52,188 nt of DNA from a virus. The stretch is from the IMG/VR virus record IMGVR_UViG_3300027801_002518, positions 1-52,188 of that record; one strand, given 5' to 3'. Both the position numbers and the translations under genes were made by a program. Positions 7,741 to 15,258 of this stretch are shown here, in pieces (position 1 is the first letter of the stretch; each line of letters begins with the position of its first letter). Below the pieces are notes generated by a model that ran no database searches, was not told the DNA's origin, and was given only the letters and a program-made list of their open reading frames with translations.

Positions 7741-8234
7741 AACTATCTACACAGAAATTTAATGAACTTATTAACGAGTTAGAAAAAACACCATTAATTA
7801 ATGAGACAGAATGGAAAAAGAAAATAAGTATAACAGGTGATTGGGCACCTGTTAGTTTAGACAAGAGTTGGATTACTACAACTAAAGTTATACATTATTC
7901 ACTTAGAAATCCAAATCTTAATAAAATACTTGAAGAATTATCAGGTAGAAGTATAAAGGATTGTTTAACCCTACATACAGTAGAAGCAGTACCACCACAA
8001 GCAACAGTTGCACATACAGATAAATATTCTGAAATAACATTAAATATTTTACTTGAAGATGATTGTGAGGGTGGGTATTTATATGTAGAAGGTGAGAAGA
8101 TAGAGGAATATAAAGAAAAGGGAGATTATGTAGTATATGAGGGAAGAAAACAAAAACACTCAGTAACTGCAATTGAAAAAGGTAAAAGAAAGGCTTTAAT
8201 TGTTTGGTTTGGTCCTGTTAAAAGTGTAATATAA
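7737..8234 (+). CDS. 2-oxoglutarate/Fe(II)-dependent oxygenase
   Basis: I chose the ATG at 7737, which forms an ATGA overlap with the upstream stop, rather than an in-frame TTG at 7716. The 165-aa protein has the double-stranded beta-helix signature: His93-Thr-Asp95 (AHTDKYSEI), His141 (KQKHSV) and basic residues Arg151/Lys152 positioned to bind 2-oxoglutarate, with EGGYLYVEG typical of prolyl-4-hydroxylase-like (P4Hc) proteins. Such enzymes hydroxylate protein side chains, sugars or nucleobases; the substrate here cannot be told. A second oxygenase follows 3 bases downstream, so the pair may act in sequence. Confidence 0.8.
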   Translation: MKLSTQKFNELINELEKTPLINETEWKKKISITGDWAPVSLDKSWITTTKVIHYSLRNPNLNKILEELSGRSIKDCLTLHTVEAVPPQATVAHTDKYSEITLNILLEDDCEGGYLYVEGEKIEEYKEKGDYVVYEGRKQKHSVTAIEKGKRKALIVWFGPVKSVI

Positions 8235-8237
8235 ATA

Positions 8238-8762
8238 ATGATATTTGAAGACTCCATACCATTATTTAATTCAACTGAATTAGATATTATTAAATCTAGT
8301 TGGAAAGATGAAAGAGCAAATGTTATCTTCCAAAATAACTATAAAGATGTATCTTACCATGAGACTGTTGTAAATGATTTACCACAAGAATATGTAGATA
8401 GATTTTTAGATTGGATTGAAAGTAAGATTGGAAAGAAGATTTATAATAGAAAAAAATATGATTTACTCTTAAAACGATTTAAAGAAGGAGAATATTTGGA
8501 TTATCACACAGATAGTGATTATAGTAATACGAGTTGGAACGTTGAATATGCTGCTGGGTTTCATGTAAATGATGATTATGAGGGTGGTGAATTTGTTGTA
8601 TATGAAAATGGAAAAGAAAGAGTTATAGGAAATCAAATAGGAGTTCCATACATATTCTCAGCTGATACCCATCATAAAATAAATAAAGTTAAATCAAAGA
8701 TTAGATATAGTATAATCTTATTTGTATATAATAACTCCATTGATACACCCACATTAATATGA
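8238..8762 (+). CDS. 2-oxoglutarate/Fe(II)-dependent oxygenase (second copy)
   Basis: This 174-aa protein has the iron site His90-x-Asp92 (DYHTDSDYS), a distal His at 145/146 (DTHHKI), and Arg156 as the likely 2-oxoglutarate ligand (KIRYSIILF). The DYEGGEFVVYENG segment matches the EGGYLYVEG block of the previous gene, so the two share a fold, though overall similarity is low and recent duplication is unlikely. It resembles the P4Hc/PiuC-type branch. The stop overlaps the start of the sulfotransferase gene (ATGA), pointing to translational coupling within the cluster. Confidence 0.78.
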   Translation: MIFEDSIPLFNSTELDIIKSSWKDERANVIFQNNYKDVSYHETVVNDLPQEYVDRFLDWIESKIGKKIYNRKKYDLLLKRFKEGEYLDYHTDSDYSNTSWNVEYAAGFHVNDDYEGGEFVVYENGKERVIGNQIGVPYIFSADTHHKINKVKSKIRYSIILFVYNNSIDTPTLI

Positions 8763-9373
8763 AAATTTTAATAATAGGTATTGGTAGAAGCGGAACTACC
8801 TCTTTATTAAATGGTATCGCCAACCAAGGATATATTAAAATTTATGAACCATATCTTCACCTAAATCACAATAAAAAATTTACACTATCTGATGATAATG
8901 TTGTACTAAAAACAATTTTTGGACAACTTCCTAAAAATTACAAAAAAGAATGGAAGGAATTTATTAAAGAATTAATTCCAAAATTTGATAAAATCATTTG
9001 GCTTGATAGAAAAAATATGACTGAACATTGTGAAAGTTTTATTAATATGCATTATAGAGACTCACTTCAGCCACCTAGTTTTAAAGAAATGTTTAAAAAA
9101 TGGAAAATGGAGGAAATCCCTAAATCATTTAATACTGACACTTATAATAAAAAAATTTACAAGGACTTAGAAAGCGAAAAGAAATCTTTTAAAGAGCTTG
9201 TAGATGAATTAAATTATAAAATCACTTGGTACGAAGATTTGTATGGCAAAGATAGAATATGTTCCCTTGAAACAATAAATAAGTGGAACTTGGAATTAAA
9301 TCCATTTGATTTAAATGAGTATTTAAACCCAAAAAACAAGTATAGACAATATACTAAAAGTTCTTTAATATAG
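8759..9373 (+). CDS. Sulfotransferase-like protein
   Basis: The 204-aa protein opens with KILIIGIGRSGTTSL, the 5'-phosphosulfate-binding loop of sulfotransferases. Near residues 79-93 (KIIWLDRKNMTEHCESF) it carries the strand with Arg84 and Ser93 that contacts the 3'-phosphate of PAPS. By family knowledge it would transfer sulfate from PAPS to a hydroxyl or amine, commonly of a glycan. It is somewhat short for the family. It overlaps the upstream oxygenase gene by 4 bases and ends at a late-type motif. A nucleotide kinase was considered because of the P-loop-like start, but the second motif favours sulfotransferase. Confidence 0.72.
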   Translation: MKILIIGIGRSGTTSLLNGIANQGYIKIYEPYLHLNHNKKFTLSDDNVVLKTIFGQLPKNYKKEWKEFIKELIPKFDKIIWLDRKNMTEHCESFINMHYRDSLQPPSFKEMFKKWKMEEIPKSFNTDTYNKKIYKDLESEKKSFKELVDELNYKITWYEDLYGKDRICSLETINKWNLELNPFDLNEYLNPKNKYRQYTKSSLI

Positions 9374-9381
9374 TATTTATA
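9374..9381 (+). promoter_or_regulatory. Putative late promoter TATTTATA
   Basis: The motif directly abuts the TAG of the sulfotransferase gene and lies 20 nt before the acetyltransferase ATG at 9402. Confidence 0.5.
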
Positions 9382-9401
9382 TAGTATAAAGATGTTATTA
9401 A

Positions 9402-9926
9402 ATGCATATAAAAAAAATAGTTGAATTAAAGTTGTTTCGTAAAGATATGTCCCCTATCGAATCCGATAGTAGGTACACTAACTCCTTTATTACACTCTCA
9501 AATTTTCAAGAAAACATTTTTAAATTACAAAAAGTAATTGATTTTTTACATCAAGATTTGGTATGGGATGGTATTCCAACAATTGATGAGGTAAAAGAAA
9601 GATTAGTATTTGGTTCTGTTTGTATGTTGTGGGAATTTGAAAACAAAGTAGTTGGATGGTCTTGGTTAAATAACGATTGTATAACCATTGATTGGAAATC
9701 AAAGCACAGTTCATTAAAAGAAAAAACAGAACAATATGGAGGAGGGGCATTTTTATCTAAGTTAAATAAAGCAGAAACAACATCAGGATATAAATTTTAT
9801 AGATACGGTATAGAAAATATGTTTCGATATTTTGATAAAGAAATATTATATCTGTATGCTGATGATTGGAATAGAGTATCATCGATATTATGTTATAAAG
9901 TAGGATTTAAAAAATATAATTTTTAA
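9402..9926 (+). CDS. GNAT-family N-acetyltransferase-like protein
   Basis: The 174-aa protein has the GNAT topology, with strands around VCMLWEFENKVVGWSW (the core beta2-beta3 hairpin). The classical C-terminal signature is ADDWNRVSSILCYKVGFKKY, where the Asn and the YxxxGF end match the N-x-x-S/A-x-x-x-Y-x-K-x-GF pattern. The acetyl-CoA phosphate loop (Q/RxxGxG/A) is weak, so a different acyl donor or loss of activity is possible. It follows the sulfotransferase and may complete the decoration cluster. It has its own late-type motif. Confidence 0.6.
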   Translation: MHIKKIVELKLFRKDMSPIESDSRYTNSFITLSNFQENIFKLQKVIDFLHQDLVWDGIPTIDEVKERLVFGSVCMLWEFENKVVGWSWLNNDCITIDWKSKHSSLKEKTEQYGGGAFLSKLNKAETTSGYKFYRYGIENMFRYFDKEILYLYADDWNRVSSILCYKVGFKKYNF

Positions 9927-9936
9927 CAAACTAAAA

Positions 9937-10605
9937 ATGGCAAAAATCAAGAACATTACAAAGAACCCACCAAAGGGTAAGATTAAATTTGAAATTACAT
10001 TATCAGAAGAACAAAAAGAAGCTAAATCAAATATTTTAAATCATCCATATAATTTCATTATGGGTAAAGCAGGTAGTGGTAAAACATTATTAGCAGTTCA
10101 AGTTGCATTAGATATGTTCTTTACAAGACAAGTAAATAAAATTGTTATAACAAGACCAACAGTATCTAATGAAGATAATGGATATTTACCAGGTTCTTTA
10201 AATGAAAAGATGGAGCCATGGTTAGTTCCAATTCGTTCTAATATGAGAAAGGTTTATAACAAACCAGCTATATTGGAAAAGATGGAGAACGATGAGAACA
10301 TTGAATTAGTATCACTATCACACTTTAGAGGAAGAACATTTGAAAACGCTTGTGTCATTATAGATGAGTTTCAAAATCTAACCAAACAACAACTTAGTAT
10401 GGTATTGGGTAGATTAGGTAAAGGTTCTACAATGATACTTACAGGTGACCCACAACAGATTGATTTGAAATTTGCAAATGATTCTGCAATACATGAAGTA
10501 CCTAAACTAAAACCATCACAATATGTGTATCAAATATCACTTTTAGATAATCACAGACATGAAGCTCTGAATGAGTTGCTTAAACTATTACATGAATATT
10601 CATAA
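9937..10605 (+). CDS. phoH: PhoH-like P-loop ATPase
   Basis: The 222-aa protein has Walker A GKAGSGKT at residues 43-50, the PhoH-specific ITRPTVSNEDNGYLPG segment, Walker B VIIDEFQN and the GDPQQIDL motif. This matches the PhoH family widespread in marine and T4-like phages, and it lacks the KH or PIN extensions found in some bacterial homologues. The activity is an RNA-associated ATPase or helicase-like function, and the phage role is unsettled. A strong terminator follows at 10644, so it ends its transcription unit. Confidence 0.92.
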   Translation: MAKIKNITKNPPKGKIKFEITLSEEQKEAKSNILNHPYNFIMGKAGSGKTLLAVQVALDMFFTRQVNKIVITRPTVSNEDNGYLPGSLNEKMEPWLVPIRSNMRKVYNKPAILEKMENDENIELVSLSHFRGRTFENACVIIDEFQNLTKQQLSMVLGRLGKGSTMILTGDPQQIDLKFANDSAIHEVPKLKPSQYVYQISLLDNHRHEALNELLKLLHEYS

Positions 10606-10643
10606 TTAAGATTTCCTTTATGGTTGCTACCTTAGAGGTGTAC

Positions 10644-10683
10644 TCCCTACTTTTGATTAATTTCATTAGTAGGGATTTTTTTT
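10644..10683 (+). terminator. Rho-independent terminator after phoH
   Basis: An 8-bp stem, TCCCTACT (10644-10651) with AGTAGGGA (10668-10675), closes a 16-nt loop and is followed by a run of eight T. Confidence 0.85.
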
Positions 10684-10702
10684 AAAAATAAATAAGAAAT
10701 AG

Positions 10703-10734
10703 CTTGTGTAATTCAATAATATTTCGTATATTAC
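10703..10734 (+). promoter_or_regulatory. Host-type (Bacteroidetes) promoter
   Basis: CTTG at 10703-10706, exactly 20 nt, then TATATTAC at 10727-10734 preceded by TTTCG. It lies just after the phoH terminator and drives the 10777 gene. Confidence 0.75.
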
Positions 10735-10776
10735 ATATGTAATAAGAGAGATAATTAAACCTTAAAAACAATTAAA

Positions 10777-10974
10777 ATGAACATAATTAAAGAGATTAAA
10801 GAATTTACTAAGTATTGTAATGAATTTTACAACCTTAAGGGTGGTGTTTACCCGATAGCTACCAAAGAAGAAATAGATTGGGCAATACGAAAATTCCTTT
10901 TACAACCAAACATTATTCCAGTTGATTTTGATTCTCATGATAGAGAACAAGTTAGACAAATAATTGGTAAATAA
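10777..10974 (+). CDS. Hypothetical early protein, 65 aa
   Basis: It is expressed from its own host-type promoter about 43 nt upstream of the ATG, and a second host-type promoter follows its stop, so it is a monocistronic early gene. The product is helical with a charged N-terminus (IIKEIKEFTKYCNEFY) and a C-terminal SHDREQVRQIIGK. No family is recognised. Early, single-gene transcription suggests a small host-takeover or regulatory factor (inference). Confidence 0.65.
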   Translation: MNIIKEIKEFTKYCNEFYNLKGGVYPIATKEEIDWAIRKFLLQPNIIPVDFDSHDREQVRQIIGK

Positions 10975-10985
10975 TTGATAAAAAG

Positions 10986-11017
10986 TTTGGTAAGTCCAAA
11001 TAAATTTCGTATATTTA
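10986..11017 (+). promoter_or_regulatory. Host-type (Bacteroidetes) promoter
   Basis: TTTG at 10986-10989, 20 nt, TATATTTA at 11010-11017, with TTTCG abutting the -7 box. It drives the nucleotidase operon starting at 11062. Confidence 0.8.
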
Positions 11018-11061
11018 CTATGTAATATGACTGAGAGTAATAACTTATAAAAACAACAAAT

Positions 11062-11544
11062 TTGAAAAAACAAATAGTTTACATTGATATGGATGGAGTA
11101 ATAGTTGATTTTGGAAAAGCAATCCAAGATTGGTTCGATACTCATCCACATTTGGAAGAAAGATATAAAACATTCCCTGACCACATCCAAGGATTATTCA
11201 GAACCGCTCCACCAATACAGGGAGCAATTGAAGCAGTAACGAAATTACACGAAAGTGGTAAGTATGAATTATTCATTGCATCAGCAGCTCCTTGGGGAAA
11301 TCCTCAATCAAATACCGATAAAAGATTTTGGATTGAAGATTACTTCGGAAACTTATTCCACAAGAAAATGTTTATAACCCACAGAAAAGATTTATTGATG
11401 GGAGACTATCTTATTGATGATAGATTAAAGAATGGAGCTGGTGAGTTTACTGGTAAACTATTAAGGTTCGGCCTAGATTGGGAAAATGATAACAAACCAA
11501 ATGAATATCCAACATGGAAAAGTATATTAGATTATTTATTGTAG
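11062..11544 (+). CDS. 5'(3')-deoxyribonucleotidase-like HAD phosphatase
   Basis: The start is TTG at 11062, placed so that the family's N-terminal strand KKQIVYIDMDGVIVDF is complete; the next ATG would destroy the catalytic DMDGV motif. The 160-aa size, the DxDGV nucleophile motif, the FIASAAPW motif II and the C-terminal GDYLIDDR acidic motif match the NT5C-type cytosolic deoxyribonucleotidases. It would dephosphorylate dNMPs and so tune the nucleotide pool together with dCMP deaminase and ThyA. It lies behind a host-type promoter and its 3' end overlaps the lipoprotein gene by 31 bases. Confidence 0.82.
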   Translation: MKKQIVYIDMDGVIVDFGKAIQDWFDTHPHLEERYKTFPDHIQGLFRTAPPIQGAIEAVTKLHESGKYELFIASAAPWGNPQSNTDKRFWIEDYFGNLFHKKMFITHRKDLLMGDYLIDDRLKNGAGEFTGKLLRFGLDWENDNKPNEYPTWKSILDYLL

Positions 11545-11930
11545 GATTATTATTGGTAGGTTGTTCCGTTGATGAATTTGATGATATAACAATAATACCA
11601 ACAATAACCTTAGATGGTAGATTACCAATGGACAGTAATGGATATTACCATTTACAATTAAATTCAAACACTAATCAAACAACACACCGTATCACAGGAA
11701 GTGTTTTAAACACCACAGAACCAACTAAAGTTACTTGGGATAGTAATCTTGTTTGGGAGCATAATGGAGAGGTTGTACCAACGATAAACAGTACATCTTA
11801 TGTAACCGAAAGTGGAGAAATTAATACAATGATTGCTCCTATATATGGTATGATAACTGATACATTAAGAGTTAAAGCAACCATTAATGAATGGAATATC
11901 ATACAAACACTTAATATAGTTTTAGAGTAA
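11514..11930 (+). CDS. Phage-encoded lipoprotein with acidic export-like signal
   Basis: The 138-aa product begins with a basic n-region, a hydrophobic core (LFIVGLLLVG) and a lipobox LVGC with Cys17. The residues after Cys17 are SVDEFDD, an acidic stretch resembling the lipoprotein export signal that sends Bacteroidetes lipoproteins to the cell surface. The mature part is beta-rich and Thr/Asn-rich, possibly an immunoglobulin-like domain. It overlaps the nucleotidase gene by 31 bases and is expressed from an early host-type promoter. A superinfection-exclusion or receptor-masking role is plausible but inferred. No family is recognised. Confidence 0.75.
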   Translation: MEKYIRLFIVGLLLVGCSVDEFDDITIIPTITLDGRLPMDSNGYYHLQLNSNTNQTTHRITGSVLNTTEPTKVTWDSNLVWEHNGEVVPTINSTSYVTESGEINTMIAPIYGMITDTLRVKATINEWNIIQTLNIVLE

Positions 11931-12265
11931 TGAAAGATTTAGAAATAGAATTTCCTGTTACACCAATTACAGAGGATACCTTCATACGACAAAAGTGGGA
12001 ACGTATTGAAGAAGAAGAAATAGATCCTGAATCAGATGAATCGGAAACGTTTGTTTATTGGACACTTCCTCTACCAAAGGATAATCCAGAAGATGATTGT
12101 GTTTGTTTTGTATCTTCTGCTGATGATGAGTGGGATGAGTATCCTAATTTAATTAAAGGAGAGTATGTTGTTGAACTACTTGGGTTCTTTGGAATTGGAA
12201 TATGTTGGACCGAAGAAGAATTGGAAATATTATACAAATCACTAACACATACTGATATAGAATGA
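11930..12265 (+). CDS. Acidic hypothetical protein, 111 aa
   Basis: The start overlaps the lipoprotein stop (TAATG). The product is very acidic (ERIEEEEIDPESDESE, SSADDEWDEYP) and has a central hydrophobic strand (GEYVVELLGFFGIGICW). Such DNA-mimic-like charge is common in small phage inhibitors, but nothing specific is recognised. Its stop codon lies within a TGACA palindrome. Confidence 0.6.
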   Translation: MKDLEIEFPVTPITEDTFIRQKWERIEEEEIDPESDESETFVYWTLPLPKDNPEDDCVCFVSSADDEWDEYPNLIKGEYVVELLGFFGIGICWTEEELEILYKSLTHTDIE

Positions 12266-12307
12266 CATTTTGTCATCTTTGTCAACTTATAATATGACAA
12301 AGTGTCA
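12262..12307. promoter_or_regulatory. Pair of TGACA/TGTCA palindromes ahead of hsp20
   Basis: ATGACA-TTT-TGTCAT at 12262-12276 and TGACA-AAG-TGTCA at 12295-12307 are two dyads with 3-nt spacers and centres 32 bp apart, that is, about three helical turns. A weak promoter-like TTTG (12329), 20 nt, TATACAAC lies just downstream. The arrangement looks like a two-site operator for a dimeric regulator. Confidence 0.45.
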
Positions 12308-12384
12308 GTTGATGATAGTGAAATCACCTTTGGTACGACTTTGGAACTACTATATACAACTAATAAATTAAAAAATAGAATATT

Positions 12385-12756
12385 ATGTTTTACACAATTA
12401 ATGAAAATTTCGTAGATAATTTTTTTAAAGATATCTACACAAAAAAACCAACCAATAGATTGCATTCACAATTTGAGGGTACTGTTTTAGAGGACGGTTC
12501 ACAACAAGTTACTATTAATACTATTGGACATAATCCAAAAGATATTACAGTAGATGTTACCGAAGAAGAAATCACAGTTAAGTCTACAAAGGGAGAAAAT
12601 ACTTCTTCGTTTGTTAAGGAAATTGATTTAGTACTAACAGTTGGTACTGATTATGATGGAACTAAAACAACTGCTAAATTCGACAACGGAATATTAACTC
12701 TTGTTGTTGATAAGAAAATTAACAAAAAGGCAAAGAGCCTTAAAATTCAGTATTAA
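12385..12756 (+). CDS. Small heat-shock protein (Hsp20/alpha-crystallin family)
   Basis: The 123-aa protein has the alpha-crystallin domain order: a strand VTINTIGHNPKDITVDVTEEEITVKS and the closing AKFDNGILTLVVDKK, where NGILTLVV is the typical beta8-beta9 block. A short N-terminal arm and a brief basic C-terminal tail ending in LKIQY flank it. It is an ATP-independent holdase chaperone, and Hsp20 genes are familiar in cyanophage-type T4-like phages, where scaffold or virion assembly roles have been suggested. Two TGACA palindromes lie upstream and a terminator follows. Confidence 0.88.
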   Translation: MFYTINENFVDNFFKDIYTKKPTNRLHSQFEGTVLEDGSQQVTINTIGHNPKDITVDVTEEEITVKSTKGENTSSFVKEIDLVLTVGTDYDGTKTTAKFDNGILTLVVDKKINKKAKSLKIQY

Positions 12757-12787
12757 TGTACTTACAATAAAGGTTATAAAAACTAAT

Positions 12788-12814
12788 GGGAGGTTGAAAA
12801 ATCTCCCTTTTTTT
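12788..12814 (+). terminator. Rho-independent terminator after hsp20
   Basis: GGGAG (12788-12792) pairs with CTCCC (12803-12807), followed by seven T. Confidence 0.75.
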
Positions 12815-12823
12815 ATACTTTAA

Positions 12824-12831
12824 TATTTATT
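12824..12831 (+). promoter_or_regulatory. Putative late promoter variant TATTTATT
   Basis: TAATATTTATTAC differs from the TATTTATA consensus at the last base. It lies between the hsp20 terminator and the ATG at 12855. Confidence 0.4.
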
Positions 12832-12854
12832 ACTATACAATACACTATATAATT

Positions 12855-13034
12855 ATGAAAGATGTTTACAAACAAAGAGCTGGTGATACTATCGAGGCAT
12901 TAACCACAAGAGCTAAAATAGTTAAAGAAATGGCAGAAGGACAAAGGCCAACAGACCAGAAACAGGCTATAGCATACCTACGAGATATCCACAACGGATT
13001 GGGTAAGTTACAAGAGTTAATAGACTTGGGATAG
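12855..13034 (+). CDS. Small hypothetical protein, 59 aa
   Basis: Not a member of any family I recognise. The 59 residues are helical and charged (YKQRAGDTIEALTTRAKIVKE; YLRDIHNGLGKLQELID), resembling a small helical-hairpin protein. It starts after a terminator and a late-type motif variant and ends 5 bases before the membrane protein gene, so the two are likely co-expressed. Confidence 0.6.
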   Translation: MKDVYKQRAGDTIEALTTRAKIVKEMAEGQRPTDQKQAIAYLRDIHNGLGKLQELIDLG

Positions 13035-13039
13035 CATAA

Positions 13040-14281
13040 ATGAAATTCAGAACGGTATTATTGGGATTAACGGCCTTGTTTGTTGCTTTCAACGCGGCAT
13101 TCTTTTCGGTAAGTGGTTTATCTAAACTATTTGCAGGAGCTGCTATATCCGTAATAGTAATGGCAAGTTCATTAGAGCTCGCTAAACTAATAACCGCTAG
13201 TTATTTATACAACTATTGGGATAAAATTAATAAAGGATTTAGAATATACCTTAGTATCGGTGTTGTTATATTAATACTAATAACATCATTGGGTATCTAC
13301 GGATTCCTAACATCTGCATTTCAAGATACATTTAATCAATTTACTGTTAAAGAAAAGCAATTATCATTCTTACAACAAAAAGAAAAGTTTTGGGGTGATG
13401 ATGTTGTACGTTATGATACTGAACTAAATAGAATATCAGAAAACATATCTACACTATCTAATGCAAGAGTAAGTTCAATACAAGTAAGAGATACTGCTAC
13501 TGTAAGTGGATTTAGAAATACAATATCAACTACCGAACTTAGATTATCACAGAAACGTATTGAAGTTGAAGAAACGAATAGGAAATTGGTTCAATCTAAA
13601 AGAGAAATAGCAACAGATTCATTACAAACTATACAACTTAAAATATTAGATGTTGAATCAGCTGAGGGAGTTTCAGCTGAATTGGGCCCATTACAATATC
13701 TTAGTGGATTATTGGATAGACCTATGGATGTAATTATCAATTGGTTTATTCTTGTCATTATATTTGTATTTGACCCATTGGCAGTTGCTTTGGTAATTGC
13801 ATTTAATAATGCAATTATGGTAGATAGAGGAATTGTAGATAAAAAGAAAGTGGTTGAAAGGAGAGAATTATATGGTGAGGAACCAGATGATGATGATGAA
13901 GATGAAGAAGATAATCTATGGGGTTATGAAAAGGAACTTGATAGAGATGAGGAATTACAAATAAAAGAAGACTGGGATACGGCCGACATTTTAGATAATG
14001 AGTTGCCTAAAAAAACCGATGAACCGATTATAGATTTGGATGGAGATGGTGTTATATCAGAAGAAGAAAAAATAATACACTATGATAAAACATCATGGAG
14101 AGATTCATATAAAGGTGCACCCTACTTCATGCATCCTTGGTTTGACTGGAATAAAAGAGAAAGATGGATTAATGATAAACACGCGATTAACCACTGGTTA
14201 AACAACAAAGGTGGTAATCGTGCTGCTCTTGACGGATATAGATCCAAGTACCCAGATAACTTTGATTCAAAAACTTACTAA
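13040..14281 (+). CDS. Multi-pass membrane protein with coiled coil and an EF-hand loop
   Basis: The 413-aa product has hydrophobic segments at about 5-26, 30-52, 69-92 and 230-258, separated by a coiled coil at about 100-205. After the last membrane segment (FVFDPLAVALVIAFN) comes a very acidic region (DDDDEDEEDNLWGYE). Residues 332-343 read DLDGDGVISEEE, a canonical EF-hand loop with Asp at positions 1, 3 and 5, Ser at 9 and Glu at 12. The C-terminus is Trp/His-rich. It likely sits in the host inner membrane and could bind calcium in a soluble domain. Related large membrane proteins occur in other marine T4-like phages, but the function is unknown to me. Confidence 0.72.
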   Translation: MKFRTVLLGLTALFVAFNAAFFSVSGLSKLFAGAAISVIVMASSLELAKLITASYLYNYWDKINKGFRIYLSIGVVILILITSLGIYGFLTSAFQDTFNQFTVKEKQLSFLQQKEKFWGDDVVRYDTELNRISENISTLSNARVSSIQVRDTATVSGFRNTISTTELRLSQKRIEVEETNRKLVQSKREIATDSLQTIQLKILDVESAEGVSAELGPLQYLSGLLDRPMDVIINWFILVIIFVFDPLAVALVIAFNNAIMVDRGIVDKKKVVERRELYGEEPDDDDEDEEDNLWGYEKELDRDEELQIKEDWDTADILDNELPKKTDEPIIDLDGDGVISEEEKIIHYDKTSWRDSYKGAPYFMHPWFDWNKRERWINDKHAINHWLNNKGGNRAALDGYRSKYPDNFDSKTY

Positions 14282-14285
14282 AAAA

Positions 14286-14317
14286 TTAGGTTATATCAAA
14301 TATTTTTCGTATATTTA
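14286..14317 (+). promoter_or_regulatory. Host-type (Bacteroidetes) promoter ahead of the UV endonuclease gene
   Basis: TTAG at 14286-14289 (weak -33), 20 nt, TATATTTA at 14310-14317 preceded by TTTCG. A T4-consensus late box, TATAAATA, follows at 14321-14328. Confidence 0.7.
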
Positions 14318-14346
14318 CTTTATAAATAAACTATAAAATAATAAAT

Positions 14347-15258
14347 ATGAATTTAGGTTACGCATGTATCAACATGACATTAGGTTCACAGAAACCAAAA
14401 ATTACAACAAACCGAGGTATGATTAAGCGAACATTCTTAGAAAAGGGAATGGAATACGCTGGTGAACTTGGTTTACAGAATGCAAGAGATTTCTTCAAGA
14501 TACTTGAATGGAACAATCACAACAACATAAAATGCTTCAGATTATCATCTGATATGTTTCCATGGGCATCTGAATATGGAATAGAAAATTCTCCTTACTA
14601 TAAGAGAATAGAAACTGTATTACTTGCTTGTGGTAAATATGCAACTGATAATGGAATTCGTATAACTTGTCATCCTGGTCCTTTTAATGTATTAGTTTCT
14701 CCTCGTGTACACGTAGTAGAAAATACTATTAGAGATTTAGAGATACATGGTAAGATATTTGATATGATGGGATTAAGTAGAACTCCTTATAATAAAATCA
14801 ATATACATTGTAATGGTGTGTATGGTGATAAGAAATCTGCATTAGATAGATTCTGTGAGAACTTCAAAAGGTTATCAGAATCGGTGCAAACTCGTTTAAC
14901 GATAGAGAATGATGATAAAGCTAGTATGTACTCCGTTGCAGATTTAATGTACATACACGAGAGATGTGGTATTCCTATTGTATTTGATTACCACCACCAC
15001 ACTTTTAATACAGGTGGATTATCAGAACAAGAAGCATTAGAACTCGCAATGAGTACATGGCCAAATGGTATAACACCTATGGTTCATTATTCAGAATCAA
15101 AAAGATTACACGAGGGTAATGATAAAGTAAAAGAACAAGCTCATTCAGATTATATAAATGAGTTACCAAACTTATATGGTAATAATGTAGATGTGATGGT
15201 TGAAGCCAAAGCAAAAGAATTATCTATACTCCCATATATTAATTTAAATAAGATATGA
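14347..15258 (+). CDS. uvsE: UV damage endonuclease (UvsE/UVDE)
   Basis: The 303-aa protein matches the UVDE TIM-barrel family. It opens with NLGYACINMTL, the family's N-terminal signature, followed by CFRLSSDMFPWAS, ITCHPGPFNVL, NKINIHCNGVYGDKK, LTIENDD and FDYHHHTFN, which supply the His/Asp/Glu metal ligands. Family enzymes nick DNA 5' of UV photoproducts, starting an alternative excision repair path. Typical length is about 290-330 aa. It has its own host-type promoter, so it is likely early, protecting incoming or replicating phage DNA in sunlit water (inference). Its stop overlaps the next start (ATGA). Confidence 0.92.
   Translation: MNLGYACINMTLGSQKPKITTNRGMIKRTFLEKGMEYAGELGLQNARDFFKILEWNNHNNIKCFRLSSDMFPWASEYGIENSPYYKRIETVLLACGKYATDNGIRITCHPGPFNVLVSPRVHVVENTIRDLEIHGKIFDMMGLSRTPYNKINIHCNGVYGDKKSALDRFCENFKRLSESVQTRLTIENDDKASMYSVADLMYIHERCGIPIVFDYHHHTFNTGGLSEQEALELAMSTWPNGITPMVHYSESKRLHEGNDKVKEQAHSDYINELPNLYGNNVDVMVEAKAKELSILPYINLNKI

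Noticed and set aside
12294-12371. 25-codon ORF starting in the second TGACA palindrome
   Set aside because: It overlaps the palindromes and the only room for an hsp20 promoter, has no ribosome-binding site and no recognisable product, so chance is more likely.
12055-12465. 136-codon minus-strand ORF opposite the acidic gene and hsp20
   Set aside because: It lies across two well-supported + strand genes and their control region, is serine-rich in the way reverse shadows of acidic genes are, and has no family features.
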